In this document: positions 1 to 14,000 of the stretch, in pieces | How positions within the stretch are numbered: position 1 is the stretch's first letter | Layout of the letters: each line of letters begins with the position of its first letter | Origin: Symsagittifera roscoffensis | Lineage: Eukaryota > Xenacoelomorpha > Acoela > Convolutidae | Assembly (NCBI RefSeq): GCF_963678635.1 | Contig: NC_087070.1 | Coordinates: 47,103,467 to 47,167,466, forward strand | Reading direction: 5' to 3' | DNA length: 64,000 bases | The notes under the pieces: model-generated | What the model saw: the letters and a program-made list of their open reading frames with translations, nothing else | The model's database searches: none | Told to the model about the DNA's origin: nothing | Position numbers and translations under genes: made by a program

Positions 1-479
1 TACTTTTGATTAGAAATAAATGTTTAGCTAATAATGTGGTGCAATATTACTATTATTTTACATAGTTTAAATGTCAATATTTCTCCCTTTTGTTTCCATC
101 TAAGAAGAAAAGGGTCACATCGTCATACATATCTCTAAAAGTTAAGGCAGGCTCACATATTTAGACGCAATTTTGTACGTCTTACTTGGTTATCCAGTAG
201 CATCTCTCTTTGGTATTAGCTAAATCTATTTCAATGTGCAGCAAACTTTGCTGCCCGTTAGTTGTAACAACAAGTCTGTTGAAACAAAAATTTTTTAAAA
301 ATAATCAGAGATTGTGGCAGTTTATTTTTGTTTTTATTGGAAGGGTACTAATGAATACATTTTTAACGGTTTTAGACTAAAATTCTCGTTTTTTTATTGG
401 TACAACCAGTTAATTTCTCTTTCATCTGGAAATAAACTGTTCATACTCAAACAAACTACAACAGATATCATAAAAGAAA

Positions 480-3217
480 CATCTATGCAAGTTAAGTGGA
501 GTCCATCGAGCGTGCGTCAAGAATTCTTTAATCAACACAATCCTTCGTCGGTCTCCGATATGATGAACGGGATCCACGGATACACATGATCTGAGAAGCG
601 CAAATCCACGATGACATCGAATCTACCAAAGCACTGCACTATACGAAGTTACTTCTTTCTTCCCACTGATCATCGAAGGAAGTCTTTTTTAAAACATGGT
701 AGCAAGTTTGCCCATGACACCCCACCCATGCACGAAAGAACAAGAGGTGTGAATGACCTTTGTTCACATTCTCTGATACATTGATTATAGCAACTCTTTT
801 TCCACTTCGTGCTTCCTGTACATACTTGGCAGAGTACAAGAATTTGACTTTGCGCAAGGATAGAATACTCTTACATCAACGAATGCCGTCTCAAATCTGC
901 CTCCCCAGACTCCATTGGCTTCGTCGCCACTTATTAATGTTCTCAAAGCCAAAAACTCGCAAGATAACGCTCTAATTGCGGTTTGACTTCAACGTTAGAG
1001 TAAACTTCAGTCAACATTTCCGCTGTTATGTCTCACTTCATTATGCCAAATAACTGGGAATCCGCCAGCAGAATAAGACAAGCAATGCTCAACCGAAAAA
1101 GTTTTTCCTCAAACACAGTGAGCAGGAACACCTTTCAGCGGCCTATTATATCGCAAGCATAATGCATCCCAAAACGCTGCTTTATTCAGGCAAAAACCAT
1201 GTTTTTTTAACGGCAACGTTGTGAGCCAGTTTCATGCGCCTCTTTCGTTAGCCGGTTTAAATGCTCTTGAGTATGGAGTACTGGGTACTGGCGCGCCGTT
1301 CGTTCTCCTTCTGTATTTCAGTATAAAACAGTTTTTGTCCACTTGCAACTCCGTCTAAACCAGTATCGCTCGACAAAAGTTTCTCAACAAGAGGTTTACA
1401 AAGGCGCTCGGCGTCTTTGAATTTCTGAGCGGAGTCTGTATCTGGGTTGATGATGTTCAAAACGCCCAGTCTTGCCGGAAGCACTAGCACATATCTATCA
1501 ATGCCTCCTGGTGATACTCTACCAATCAGCTTCGGCAAAAACTGCATTCTCATTTTGGTTTCGAGTTTGGTGGGACTACCTTTAATTTGATCTTGGCTAC
1601 AGTCGATCACTCTCATGTGATCCCACTTCGGATTGAAATTATGCGTCAAGGCTGCCAAAGCACAGTGTGGCTGCGTCTCCGCGATCTGAGATAAACTCAA
1701 AGTTCACTTATTCATCTGACTTTATGAGTACATGTTTTCACTGACTTTTCTGCTGCCAATCGGGCATCCCAATTACTTGTGTCCCTCTGTTAAAATCATT
1801 ATACCACTTCCAGAAAAAACACGCTCTGCGAAGTCCTAGTGTTCTTATGAAACAATAAGCTTAGTCTTGGATGAAATCGGAAATACATACTCCGGTCCGA
1901 GTTCTTTTTAACGCTTCCCACCATGACTTCAGTTGCTTAAGTTTTCCACCTGCATAAAGTCATCGGCTTACCAAAAATTTCAAGAAGGTCATGGAGTTGA
2001 TTAATTAGAGGTAACAGAGCTATACCATACCTTCAGCCCCGCCCTGAGTGGTTCCTTTTTGCGACAAAAGCTCTTCTCCGTCTAATAACAAGTACTCAGG
2101 CTTTCTGTAAAGTTAGATGAGAAAGATAGATATAGCTGGGCACTCAACATACATGTTGAACAAAGCAAACTGTTTGTTGAACTCGTTAAACGCATTGCTA
2201 ACATCAACCAGCAGCACTCCTTCAGTTTCCGACTTACTAAAATTAGACGAGAGCTGCAGCATCGGCGCTAGAAGGTCTTGCTGCTCCAAAAATGTTCAAA
2301 ACACACCGGCGAATACATTCAGGTTTGAAACTATCAAAGAAAATAAGATGGAATGCTGCGTCTGATAAGTCTTGTTCCAAGGGTAAGACTGCTAACTTGG
2401 AGAGTTTTGGAGATACTGCTTGTTTATTTTTCAAGGGTTCGCTAACAGATAGTTTCACGGTGTACTCACATACATTTTTATCAACTTTTTCTCTTCTGTG
2501 AGATCATCTTATTTCACAACCCCAGCTTCTTGCCCATTGAGAAATCGCATAGCACTTGTAGTTTTTTCTTTCACCTTGAGCTTAGAGAACGAGCGATTAA
2601 GACTCTCTTCAGGAATTTTGTTTCTCACTAGACACAGTTTACTTTGAACAGCCCTAACTTCTAATCACCACTTTTCCAAAGTTCTTTTCTGCGTTTGAGA
2701 TGTAGAATATGCTCTTTGACTTCGCTCTTTCTGGATGTTTTCTGAAGAAGAATGGCTGTCATGAACATTGATAGCAATGGTTTCATTACAAGATTTCCCA
2801 GAAAATGCAAAAAACCAGTCTACCAATTCTTCACTTGAAACTAATTTGGTTTCCATTGCACCGCTTCCTCATTCATTTCATCGATGACTTCACACATTTC
2901 TACGCGTTTGGTTCCATGTCAAATAAAATCAGCTTTTGAAGGCAAGGGAATGTAACCTGGCAATTTACGACGTGACATATCTGGAGCATCTGACAAAGAC
3001 ACATTACATTGCCCATGCTCTGAGCCGAACTACTGTGCATACTATGATGCTCGACGTCAAGAAGCCCAGTGGACCGGTTCTTTTGTTGTGAACAATTCTG
3101 TGAAGAGTCTGTTGTTGACAAGTTATGCATTGGCTGTGTCAAAGCAGTCAATATCGTCGATCTCTTCTGTACCATCAGTCTCACGAGTGAATCCAAAGTA
3201 GGTCTTTTCCCCATCAC
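480..3217 (-). pseudogene. Reverse transcriptase of a non-LTR-like retroelement, broken (copy A)
   Basis: Read on the minus strand, this stretch carries scattered pieces of one reverse transcriptase polyprotein. The N-terminal part is at 3217-2900; the palm region with the D-x-S-N-x-F-N box (motif A) and a TTQG box (motif B) falls near 2240-2040; the catalytic YADD position is at 1960-1971; an open stretch at 1700-1257 includes LPARLG and NIINP. The C-terminal region at 760-540 ends with CIRGSRS. Frames change repeatedly and stops interrupt every part. The YADD tyrosine codon is TAA here, so the active site itself is interrupted. No endonuclease domain was recognised. The order and motifs fit a LINE-like element common in marine invertebrate genomes, but I cannot name the clade. 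Confidence 0.7.
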
Positions 3218-3219
3218 CC

Positions 3220-4650
3220 TACAGTGATTTCAACTACAGGCCAAAAATCAAGTTGTTTTAACCATAACAATCTTGAAAACTCAAACATTTGTTGTCACGA
3301 AATGTTTGAAGTGAGACAAAAACAAATTGAAAATTACAGAGCACAAATTTAGCGTATCTTTTTAGAGTCAACTTCACTGGCAGACAGACGTGCGCAATTT
3401 TGAGTTCAAAAAGTTCTAAAGATTTACTTGAAATTGTTTGTCCGGCAGCATTGCGCTATCTAACCAATTAATGGAGTCTCAAAACTTTGTTCTTATTTCC
3501 TTCACAACCTATCAGCTAACTATTCTTTCAGAATAGCGGCAACAGTCAACAAAATCACTCAGGCACGCAGTCCTTTGATACTGAAAAATAAAATTTGATA
3601 ATTTCAAAAATGGTGAGAATTTAGTTTTGGTTTTTCGATCCATTTGGCGGTATGATAGTGTGTCCATTTGGAAATCTTGTACAATTAATTTATTATGAAC
3701 ATGCAAATGTCAAAATTCTATGAGCTGAATATAGTATATATAACTTTTTTCTGAAACTCGACCTTACTTGCACTAAAAAAGTGAAAATTTTACCTTTTTC
3801 TAGTCCATAATGGGCAGTTCTTGCACGATGGCTTAAGTTTTTTTCAAATGAGTGGAATGCACGCACTTTTGGCTGCTTTTTCAGCAAGAACTTCTTCACC
3901 TATTATTGTTCCTAGAGCTAAAATTTTGCAAACCCTTTTAAACAAACTTGTGTGAAGAAATTTTGCTTAACTCATTTTAGCAACGCTGATAATTGTTTTT
4001 TTTTGTTATGTAAAAAATTCACTAGGTAGAATCGTCTGAGTGAGTTTTTATGTCTCACTGGCGCATGCAAAATTTTATTTGAAGCAATAACTGTTTCTAG
4101 TTTTTTTTGGAAAAAAAACATTAACTTTTTTTGTATCAAAATAATTCACTGTTGCTGTGCTGATAAGGGGCCGCTGAAACATTTCAACCCAACAATTTTA
4201 TTGGTTTGGGTTGACAGCGCAACGTTCACTGAAAACTTGTGGGTCTTTGGCTTTCTGCTCGCCGTTTTAATTGACATAGCGTAAATATCATGCATTTGTG
4301 GTAGCAAAACATAGATTTTAAAAAAATCAGCACAAAATGTGTTTTTTGTTGTTTTCATTGACTGAATAGGTTTTAGCGAAGTCAATATTGGCTGACTTGC
4401 TATTATTGCAGAATATTTTGTAAAATATTTACTTCAAGTTTGGTCGCAGATGGTCGAAGTGGTTACTTCTATAGCAACGGATGGAACTTAGTAAAACAAT
4501 TGATTATGTGGTTAGTTATATCGTGTTGAAATCCACCAAAGTGAATTTACTCAATCCTACACTTCGATCGACTGAAAAAAAAAACATTTTCGTCGCTGCT
4601 AAATACCTAAGAAAAAAGACAACGGGAAGCTAGTAGAAAACCAAGATCCG
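3220..4650. other. Intergenic, no recognised gene
   Basis: AT-rich sequence with only short, frame-disrupted ORFs. The one at 4385-4146 minus is frameshifted at an A-run in copy B, so it is unlikely to be coding. I see no RNA gene or clear element here. The copy-B equivalent is 23220-24650. Confidence 0.5.
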
Positions 4651-4654
4651 CCCC

Positions 4655-4735
4655 CAAGGCTTTAGTGATAAGTGGTTAAAGAATCTTAGTTGAGAGGTTC
4701 CAATTCAACTCACGTAGTTGCATAATTTTTGTGGC
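4655..4735 (+). repeat. tRNA-derived SINE-like fragment (copy A)
   Basis: The stretch contains TTTAGTGATAAGTGG (4661-4675), close to a polymerase III A box. Thirty-five bases downstream (start to start) lies GGTTCCAATTC (4696-4706), one or two changes from the B-box consensus, followed by AACTCACG. Spacing and order fit the 5-prime part of a tRNA-derived SINE. It cannot fold as a proper tRNA because the anticodon arm region is too short. No target duplication or tail was delimited. Confidence 0.4.
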
Positions 4736-5006
4736 TGAAGTTGATTTTTATCATGCCTTTTTTGCTTTTTTGCTTCTATTTACCTGGTTTGCAGCTCTTC
4801 TAACCAAAATGTTTTTTAAATTGAAGTTTTGCCTCTGCGGAATTGAAAGTTTCAGGTTTAGCTCGCTCAGTATTGTTTTTTATTTATCTATTGAATCATT
4901 TGCAGGAACTGTGTTGCTAATTTTGAAAGAATCTCTGGTTCATATAAAATATCTAGCTGATTTATTCTTTTCGTGGGGGTTTTCAAAATGGAAGTTGGTA
5001 TATTAG
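4731..5006 (+). other. Hydrophobic ORF of unknown status
   Basis: A 91-codon open frame beside the SINE-like piece, rich in Phe and Leu (one likely membrane segment around residues 8-30). In copy B (24729-24950) the same frame is shorter, ending at a TAA after 73 codons. Differences between the copies are no rarer here than in surrounding DNA, so coding is not supported. It may simply be a T-rich open frame. Confidence 0.15.
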
Positions 5007-5099
5007 TTTTTTCCAAAAAAAATGAACAAAATATGATTGTGAACAAGGAATTTGCACAAGAAAAAGATGCCAAGGATTTTACTTACCAATAACTTTATT

Positions 5100-6720
5100 T
5101 GTTTTTTTTGTAAAATTAGGCGTTGAAAAATTGCGTTTTTTGATTACTGGAACACTTCGAACAGTTTTGCGGCCCTGCGGTATGTTAATTTATCAACTTA
5201 TTAGGACATTTATAGCACATTTTGTTTTTCAAAAAAAGTTTTCCTGCGGAACAATTTGAGTTCTCAAATTAAGATCTTTTTGGTCTTTTAATGTCAAATA
5301 AAAGAATAAAGTACCGCTCGCGGATTGCAAGTGATTTCCTAAAAACTGAACACTAATGATTTCTTTTTTGAACTAGACAAAATCAATTTTTCACATTTCA
5401 CTTCAAATAAATTTTTTCCTGTACCCATTTTCCCAATATCTTAGCTTCAAGACAACAGTGACGTGCGCATAAATTTTTCTAAAAGGGGAGCAGTTTTTCT
5501 AAAAACCTTGAAATTTTGCGGACTTTTCCTTTATTTTAGGTCTTTTTCAAAAAACAGCGAATTTGGGCACTTTTTGTACAATTTTGACAAGAAATGCGTT
5601 TTTTGGCACAGGTTTCCCCTCAAAATTAGTTATATTGGCGCCCAAAGCGCCTTTAGAAAAGTTTTGAGGTTGGTCAGCCAAAATCGGTGTCGCAAAGTTA
5701 TACCAAATGGAGACCCTTTGGAAAAATTTGGCAACCAGAATTGAGGGGGGGGGGGCATAAAATTTCTCCAAAATGCCAGATTTAAGTGTATTGACCAAGC
5801 ACTTGTATTGTTGTATACATTTTTTTGCATGTTGCACAGTTGAAATGGTGCCATATATTTTCATCATTGATTTCGTATTTTGAAATAGAAATTTTAGTTA
5901 TTGTTCCGACTTTCGTAACAAAAGTAACGGAATATTTGTGCTCGTAGGTTTTTTTTCTTCAGAGAAATTTCGATTTTGTAACAAGCCATTTTTGACGGAT
6001 TTTATTTAGTCATTTGAAAGTTATTGTTGTCCTGAGCTTGAAGTTGAAAAAGTATTTCACCTGTGATTTTTTTTCGTTAAGTTATGCGGGTTTAAAGATT
6101 GCCATTCTGGCCAATTTGTGACAAATGACTCGCGATATAATTCACGCTATTTAATTCGTCTTAAAAACTGTTCCAAATTGGTTAAAAGAAGCTTATTCTC
6201 CATAATTGATTTGTTACTAGTAGCAAAATCTATCACTTTGTACTTTAAAAAAAAAACTCAGAGAATAAGATACTGTTTTAATCAATCAAAACCAAGATAA
6301 TTTGTTAATCGAGCTATCACATTCAATTGATACAAAACTCAGTTTAAAAACACTTGATAGTGACAAAACTTCAGTTCATTGCAGAATCTGGCAATATAAA
6401 AAAAGGTCCAAAGAGGATTGTTTTTGTTAAGCATAGCTTGAGCGGACACTAGAAACAGTATCGGACACTTTTCAAATCGAGTACCAGAATCCGGAAAACA
6501 AAAACTAACCAAAATCAAACCTGAGCTCAATTTTATGGCTGATACGACAAAAACTTCTGTTGAAGCTAATGAGTAATATGAACCAGGCATCGAAAACATC
6601 AGAAAAAAATAGTAATCATATATTCAGTGGTAGTGACGAAAAACATCATCTCAATTTACAATTAACAAGCCGAGCCTATAAGTAAAAAAACAGTGCATCC
6701 TCTAAAGAAAAATTATTTGT
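5100..6720. repeat. Single copy of the module that is triplicated in copy B, with A-only inserts
   Basis: Aligns with each 1.1-kb unit of 24957-28235. It includes the GC-richer core with GGCGCCCAAAGCGCC near 5637-5651, which is shared with the dispersed module at 10650-10960. Two stretches (about 5935-6215 and 6250-6720) are absent from all three copy-B units. The G-run at about 5746-5756 is also missing from B. No gene recognised. Confidence 0.6.
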
Positions 6721-7438
6721 AAGGGGGATGATTTTCACAAAAAAAAATCTAATTTAGATTTTTTTTTTTCATTTTATTTTATTACATTAATTTTTTAAAA
6801 TTTTATTACTGCTCCATAGACCCTAAAAGGCAGCTGAACATTCAGGGCTTTGCACTGATACAAGCAGTATTGTTGAAATTGCATGCGATTGGGGGCTGAA
6901 GTTTTAGATCTTGAATAGTAAGTACCAAATATGTCCTTCTCGTTATGAAAGGATCAATATTATTCCTACTTCTGCCCCTGCCAAAGGTGAGGTTTTTCAT
7001 GAGTGCGGTTTTTCGCGAAGCTTTTCATATCATAGATCCTGTGCAAAAAGGAGAAACTACTTCAACAACTTCAACAACTCATAGATTAGAAAATCTTGGG
7101 ACATTTTCCTTCATTTCGCAAACGGCTGAAAATTGTTTTTACAAGCTCCCAAACCAATCAAAAAGTAAAACTTTTAAATTTTTGCCAATACAATGTTTGT
7201 GAAGCAGATCATACATAAATTAGGAACAAAGAAGGTTGTCTTTTTGTTGAAAACATTGATTGATTAAATATGTTTCAATTCGCCATGTCCATATCGAAAA
7301 CAGTTTCCAGTTCAAGTTAAATAGAGTCACAGTTCATTTTTCTCGTCGAGTGTCGAAAATATCAAAATAAGTTTTTGCTGAAGTACAAATTGGGCCAACA
7401 GTCATGTTCCTTCTTTCGTGACTGAGGCGTCCCCCCTT
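6720..7438 (-). other. Probable 3-prime untranslated region and downstream flank of thymosin (copy A)
   Basis: Reading the minus strand downstream of the thymosin stop (7439), the first AATAAA-type signals I find are at 6807-6802 and in the A/T run at 6783-6773, about 630 bases away. They are kept in copy B near 28300. That would make a 3-prime UTR of about 0.6 kb, which is inferred only. The plus-strand ORF at 6945-7202 lies inside this stretch and is not supported as a gene. Confidence 0.3.
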
Positions 7439-8052
<614 letters not shown>

Positions 8053-8132
8053 TCAACGAAATTTTACCTGAAAATAGAAAAGCACGATGAAAAAACTCGA
8101 AAAATATCAGCAAAATAAAGTTAAGAGTTTTT

Positions 8133-8330
8133 TCAACCTCCTGATTTAAATTTTTTTATATTTTTGCAAAAAAGTACAATATATAATTTTTGAAAACCAC
8201 AAAATTGGCGTTGGACCAAGTTAGCAGTTGGTGTTGTTGGATCAATTTGAGCACTGGACTGGAGGATCTTAACTTGATCTATTTGGGGGAGGATGTTAAC
8301 TTGATCGTTGGTGTTGTAGTCCAGAGCCAT
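8133..8330 (-). other. ORF or possible upstream exon beside thymosin (copy A)
   Basis: An ATG-started open frame upstream of thymosin on the same strand, starting MALDYNTNDQVNILPQIDQ. Its first 43 codons are nearly unchanged in copy B (29755 downward; one Asp-to-Asn change), but B then has an early stop after GFQKL, so the A-specific tail is not conserved. It could be a 5-prime exon, a short upstream ORF or chance. No convincing splice donor was seen, and the product is not recognised. Confidence 0.25.
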
Positions 8331-8559
8331 TTTTACCTAATTGATTCTGTGTTATCAGTTATCATTGGTTGTAGAGGGCAAAGTGTCAACTGGTTATAGT
8401 TTTGATTACAAGACAAAATTTAAAGCCCCTTGACCACCCCCCCCCCCCTCCCCAACCAAAGTTTTTAGAGTACGAACAGTTAAAAGCGGACTATTTTAGA
8501 GCTTAAATTAGTTTTTCAAATTAGATGTGATATTTTTTTTTACTAAAAAAAAACACTTT

Positions 8560-8830
8560 TTTAACCAAAAAAGAACTTTATTATACTCTACTTACTTCAA
8601 GTAAGTGGCAAATTAAAATGAACGCTTTAACAGACCTTGCAGTTAAAGCGTGCTGCTTAAACGCACCAATTCAGTTATTGATTTTTTTTCTGTTGTAAAA
8701 TTGCGTTGGTAGCGTGTTGCAAAAACGCAAGTAAACCGCGTTCGAACATAAGCAAAAAGTAAGTTTTGTAATCTAAGTTTGCAATTAGAAAAGGCAAATT
8801 AAAAAAAATCTTTTCGGTGCATTTTAATCA
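8560..8830. repeat. Diverged repeat module, member 1 (copy A)
   Basis: This stretch is related to 10205-10480. Both contain TATACTC, then ACTT-rich sequence, GTGGCAAA, AAAATGAA, GCGTGCTG, AAACGC and a GTAAGCTAAGTTTG-like end. The copy-B members are about 29985-30190 and 31730-31980. The family is unidentified. Member 1 in copy B has lost about 40 bases around GTAGCGTGTTGC. Confidence 0.5.
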
Positions 8831-8839
8831 TGTTACTTT

Positions 8840-10200
8840 TTTCACCTTTTAAGCTTTTGAAAACCAAATATCTAATATAAAAACGGCGCTTGAAGATGCC
8901 AATATTCAAAGCTGCGATAATTAAAAATACCCATTTTCGTTACTGCGACGAAAAACTTATCTGAAGAAAAATCTTGATAAACACGTCAGTTTTTAATTTT
9001 AGTTTAGCAAAAGATTAGTTGGCTACTTATTTTAAACTTACCAATTGCAACGAGACCAAATTACAAAATGAAAGCTAGAAAATAGATCTAATATTGACTA
9101 ATCCTGTGAGCTTAGTCATTAAATAATTGATATATGGTTCTAAACGCAACTTAGAAATAGGTAACAAAATATTAAGAAAGACTACTTTGAGATCGGGCTT
9201 GAAATAGAAATTTCATTTAGCCGCTCTGTTTCTTAACCGAAATTTATGCAGTATGCAGCTGAAAGCCAAATTATTGGCAATATTGGTTTAATCGGTCAAA
9301 AAAACTACTTTTTAGATCAGTTATAATTTGTTGACAGTTTTCGCGCGCTGCAATGAGTAAAAAATTTATTTCTGAGTAAAAAATTTTGAAAGCAAAAGCT
9401 ACTTTTTCAGACAGATTTCATATCTCATTGTTTTTTTTTAAATGGAAAATAGATGCAAAACTTTGTCAAAATTGTCTTAATTTTTTACAACTCTCTATGT
9501 AAGACTCAAATAACTTGCGTAAAAACTCGATAAAAATCAACAAGATGTCATTTCACTTTTTCGGCTGGTTGAAATTTCGGCGTTGTTGATTAATCGGTTT
9601 GACAGCTCGATTTATTTTGTTTACATGAAATGTCTACGAACCCCAAGAGCTTCGGGTATTTTCCACCAACCAACTGAAAATGGGGGCAGTAAATTATTAC
9701 GTAACTTGAAGTGACTGTTCGCTCGGTGCTGGGTGTTTGCCTACGTTAAGGTAAATGGGACACTTTGTTTAATCGGAATGTTTTATGAAGCTATGAATCG
9801 GGTGGCACGGCCTTTAAACCTTGAAAGCTGTTTTGTAAATTCATTTACCCTCTGATTTCTAATCTCAGAATGCGATAAGGTGAAATATCCTATTTACATG
9901 CTTTCACTTAATTTAAACAGTTGGCCTTAAAGGACTAAAAAATTGCAAAGAAGACAACTTGAATCTTTTTGAGAAGAAATTTAAACTAAAATCTTGCTTT
10001 CGAGGAAAGTTTGCGGGTAATTTTGTTTATGGGCGGATTTTCGAAAAAAAGCTTGAAAATTTGTCCCATTTAAAAATCGTCGGCCAAACTGCTTCGAGGT
10101 CTCTCGAAACACTATAAAAGCCCTAATTTGTCTGCAAAAAAATCAGCGCCACAGCCAAGTTTTTGAAGGACACACACTATTTTGAAGCTTAGAAAAAAAT
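8840..10200. other. AT-rich intergenic, no recognised gene
   Basis: No ORF, RNA gene or element boundary is supported. A diverged version of the CTCTC..AAACACTATAAAAG motif of the 10650 module occurs near 10097-10125. Confidence 0.4.
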
Positions 10201-10204
10201 GAAA

Positions 10205-10480
10205 ACCAATTGTGATGTTTGCCAAAAAATAGCTTTTTTATACTCAACTTACTTTAAGTGTGTGGCAAAACGAAAATGAATGTTTTAACCAACCATGACA
10301 GCCAAAGCGTGCTGTTCAAACGCGCCAGTTGATATATTGAAGTTTTGCAGTTGCAAAAATAAGCTGCTGGTTTACTGCAAAGTGCTAGTAAAACAATTTC
10401 AAATTTACAAGCAGAAATAAGTTTTTGTAAGCTAAGTTTGAAATAGATTTAAAATTTGCTTTTTTTCTTTGGGGTGCTTT
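10205..10480. repeat. Diverged repeat module, member 2 (copy A)
   Basis: Partner of 8560-8830, 1.65 kb downstream, followed directly by the GC-richer dispersed module at 10650-10960. Confidence 0.5.
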
Positions 10481-10649
10481 TTTGCTTAGCAGTTCCATGA
10501 AATATTCCACACCTACAAAGGCATGGCCGTTTGGTCGCTGTACTTTGCTAAATCAATCCATTTTAAATTGGTTACACAATTAAAGTGGAAAACTGTTCTG
10601 CGACGAATTGTCGCTTTTTCAGATTCAACAAATTGTTGCCTGATTTTTT

Positions 10650-11010
10650 TGTGTCGACCCTTTGTTTTTTTTAGGTCGACCAAATTGATTTTCCGAGCTC
10701 TCCCAAAACACTACTAAGAGCCTGTTTTCGTTAAAATTTCTGCGCCAAAAATTTTCGCCAAAAAAACAGGTTCCAATGTTTAGGCACTTTTTGGAAAATT
10801 TTGACCAAAAAATCGCGTTTTTTTCAGCGCGCGCACCCCCCTCAAAACTAGTATATATTGGTGCCGAAGGCGCCTTTAGAAAATTTAACGGTTTGTAGGT
10901 CCAACATTGGATGTCGCAAAATATTACCGAAGGGGGTGGCGAAGGTTTCATTGAGTCCCTGAATCGGATGAGGCGTCCGCCTCCCCCTGAATCCGCATTT
11001 GCAGAAACCG
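10650..11010. repeat. Dispersed GC-rich module, possible DNA-transposon relic (copy A)
   Basis: Shares an ordered set of motifs with 5520-5740 and with each 24957-28235 unit: TTTAGGTCGACCAA, GATTTTCCGAGCTCTCC, CACTA-TAAG, TTTCTGCGCC, GCGCGCGC, TATATTGG-GCC and GGCGCCTTTAGAAAA. The right side, GGCGTCCGCCTCCCCCTGAATCCGC, looks like a degraded transposon end. The copy-B version has a matching opposite end. Confidence 0.5.
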
Positions 11011-11099
11011 TTCTTTTTCGTTAAGCGAAAGTTATTTAGAGACATAGAAGCGAATATGGTTTTAATCTTCAAATTTGAAAATACAGTTTATGCTATAAG

Positions 11100-14000
11100 T
11101 ATCATCCCTTAAACTCTAACTGGGATAATTAAATTGCATCTTTTCCCAAAACCCGGAAATCCTTGGCTAAAAGCTTTGAAACTTGATTTAATTATTCTAC
11201 AGGCCAGGGTAATGACATTGCAACTCATTCATATTCCAAAGCTTTATAATGCCTGGGGTAAGGAAGTTAATGCTCTTTTCAAACTTCTACAGCCCTGAAA
11301 CAACGCAAAGGCAATTATTTTAAAAAATCTGAAAAACCAGCCCTCGGGAAAAAAACATTGCGGTTTTTTCTATAACACTAGATCCTGGGGATAAAGAAGT
11401 TGCAAGTTTTTCCAAATTTTTACAACTTGAAGTAATAATGTTGCAATTTTTTGTAAACTCAACAGCCCTGAGATAATGAAATACTGCTGCCCTGGGCTTA
11501 CAAAACTTCAACTCTACCCAAATATCTACAAGCCTGATGTAAATAAAGTTTCAACTCAAAGCTTTCAACAAACAACGTTACTTTTTTCACTTGTATGTCG
11601 TTTTGTCTGCAGCTATGTAAGATACAGGGTTGAGACTTGACATATGTTTGATGAAACAGCGTCTTCAGATTATCGAACTACTCCCTCCAACAGGAGTTAA
11701 AACCTATTGCAATAATTTGGTAATCTGGAGTACAAAAGAGCAACTGTTTCGATGAAATTTCAACTCTTCCCAACATCCACACCTCTGATGCAAGAAAACG
11801 TTTCAACTCATTTTATCACACAAATAACTCTAATTTATTCAATTGTATGACGTTTTTTCTGCATCTATATAGGAAATAGTGTTATTTTTTGACACATATT
11901 TAAAGAAACATGATCTTCTGTTAGAGGCACTAGTTCGATTATATGGAGTAAAAACCAATTGCAGTAGTTTGGTAGTCTATGATCAACTTTTTTGAAGAAG
12001 TTTCAACATTTCTTAATTTCTACACCTTTATGTAAGAAAATGCTTCACTTTACTGTTTTCTTTTTCACTTGTATGTTGTTTTTTTTCTGTCACTATATAG
12101 GATACAGGGTTAAAATTTGACATATGTTTGATGAAACAGTATCTTCTGTTGCAAGCATTAAATCGACAATCTCATTTAAAAACCTATTGCAATAAAGTGG
12201 TAGTCTGATGTACAAAAAAGCAACTTTTTCAAGGAAGTCTCGACTCTTCCCAAATTTCTACACCTCGATAAAAGAAAATGATAAAAGTCACGATAAAAGA
12301 AAAAGTTGCAACTTATTGTTATCACCAAAAGAACTCTAATTTGTTCAACTGTATATCGTGTTTTCTGCAGCTAGAAATACACAGGAATTTAGTTTGACAT
12401 CTGCTTGATAAAAACAGTATCTTCTGTTAGAGACAGTACTTCGATAATCTGGAGTAAAAAAATGTTGCAAAAGCTTAGTAGTCTGCAGTACAAAAGAGGA
12501 ACTTTTTCGACGAAGTTGCAACTCTTCCCATTATCTACTCCTTTGATGCAAGAAAAGATTTCAACTCATTGTTATCACACAAACAACTCTAATTTATTCA
12601 ATTGTATGACGTTTTTTCTGCAACTATATAGGAAGTAGTGTTATTATTTGACTTATATTTGATGAAACGGTATCTTCTGTTAGAGGCAGTATTTCGATAA
12701 TCTGGAGTAAAAACCTTTTGCAATAGCTTTGTAGTCTGGTGTACGAAAGAGCAATTTTTTTGATGAAATTTCAACATTTCTAAATTTCTACACCTTGATA
12801 TAAGAAAATGTTTCATATTAATGTTATCACACGAACAATTCTATTTTTTCCCTTTGTATGCTGTTTTTTTTGTCTGTCGCTATAAAGGATACAGGGTTAA
12901 AAATTAACATATGTTTCATGAAACAGTATCTTATGTTTTAGGCATTAGTCTCATTTAAAAACCTATTGCAATAATTTGGTAGTCTGGTATACAAAAAAGT
13001 AACTTTTTGAGGAAGTCTCAACTCTTCCTAAATGTCTACACCTCGATAAAAGAAAAATGATAAAAATCATGATAAAAGAAAAAGTTTCGACTTATTGTTA
13101 TCAGCAAAAGAACTCGACAATCTGGAGTAAAAACCGATTGCAATAGCATAAAAGTCTGCAGTCCGAAAGAGTAACTTTCTCGATGAAGTTTCAACTCTTC
13201 CCTAAAACTGCACCACTGATGCAAGAAAAGTTTCAACTCATTGTTATCACCCAAACAACTTTAGTTTATTCAATTGTATGACGTTTTTCTGCATCTATAC
13301 AAAAGACTGTGTTATTGTTTTGACATAAATTTGATGATACAGTATCTTCTGCTAGAGGCAGTAGTTCGATACTCTGAAGTAAAAACCTATTGCATTAGTT
13401 TGGTAGTTTGGTGTACAAAAGAGCAAGTTTTTTACTAAACTTCAACATTTTTATATTTCGACGCTTTGATTCAAGAAAATGTTTCATGTTACTGTTATCA
13501 CACAAACAATTCTTTTTTTTTCAGTTGTATGTTTTTTTCCGTCGCTTTAGAAGATACAGGGTTAAATTTTGACATATGTTTGATGAAACAGTATATTCTG
13601 TTGGAGGCATTAGTTCGACAATCTCAATAAAAAACCTATTGCAAAAATTTAGTAGTCTGGTGTACGAAAAAGTAGCTTTTTCAACGGAGTCTCACCTCTT
13701 CCATAACTTCTACACCTCGATAAAAAAGAAAATGATATAAGTCACGATAAAACAAAAAAAATCAACTCCTTGTTATCACCAAAAAATTATAATTTATTCA
13801 CCTGTATATCGTGTTTTCTGCTCGATGAAATTCATGATAAAAGAAAAAAGTTACAATTAATTGTTATCACTAAAAGAACTCTAAATCGTTCACCTGTATA
13901 TTCTGTTTTCTGCAGTTAAAAAAACACAGGGATATAGTTTGACATCTGTCTGATGATACAGTTCCTTTTGAGACCGTAGTTCAATAATCCGAAGTAAAAA

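Noticed and set aside
4655-4735. Functional tRNA gene
   Set aside because: Promoter boxes are present, but the anticodon arm is too short and the acceptor stem does not pair.
6945-7202. 85-codon plus-strand ORF
   Set aside because: Lies in the probable thymosin 3-prime region on the other strand and is frame-disrupted in copy B.
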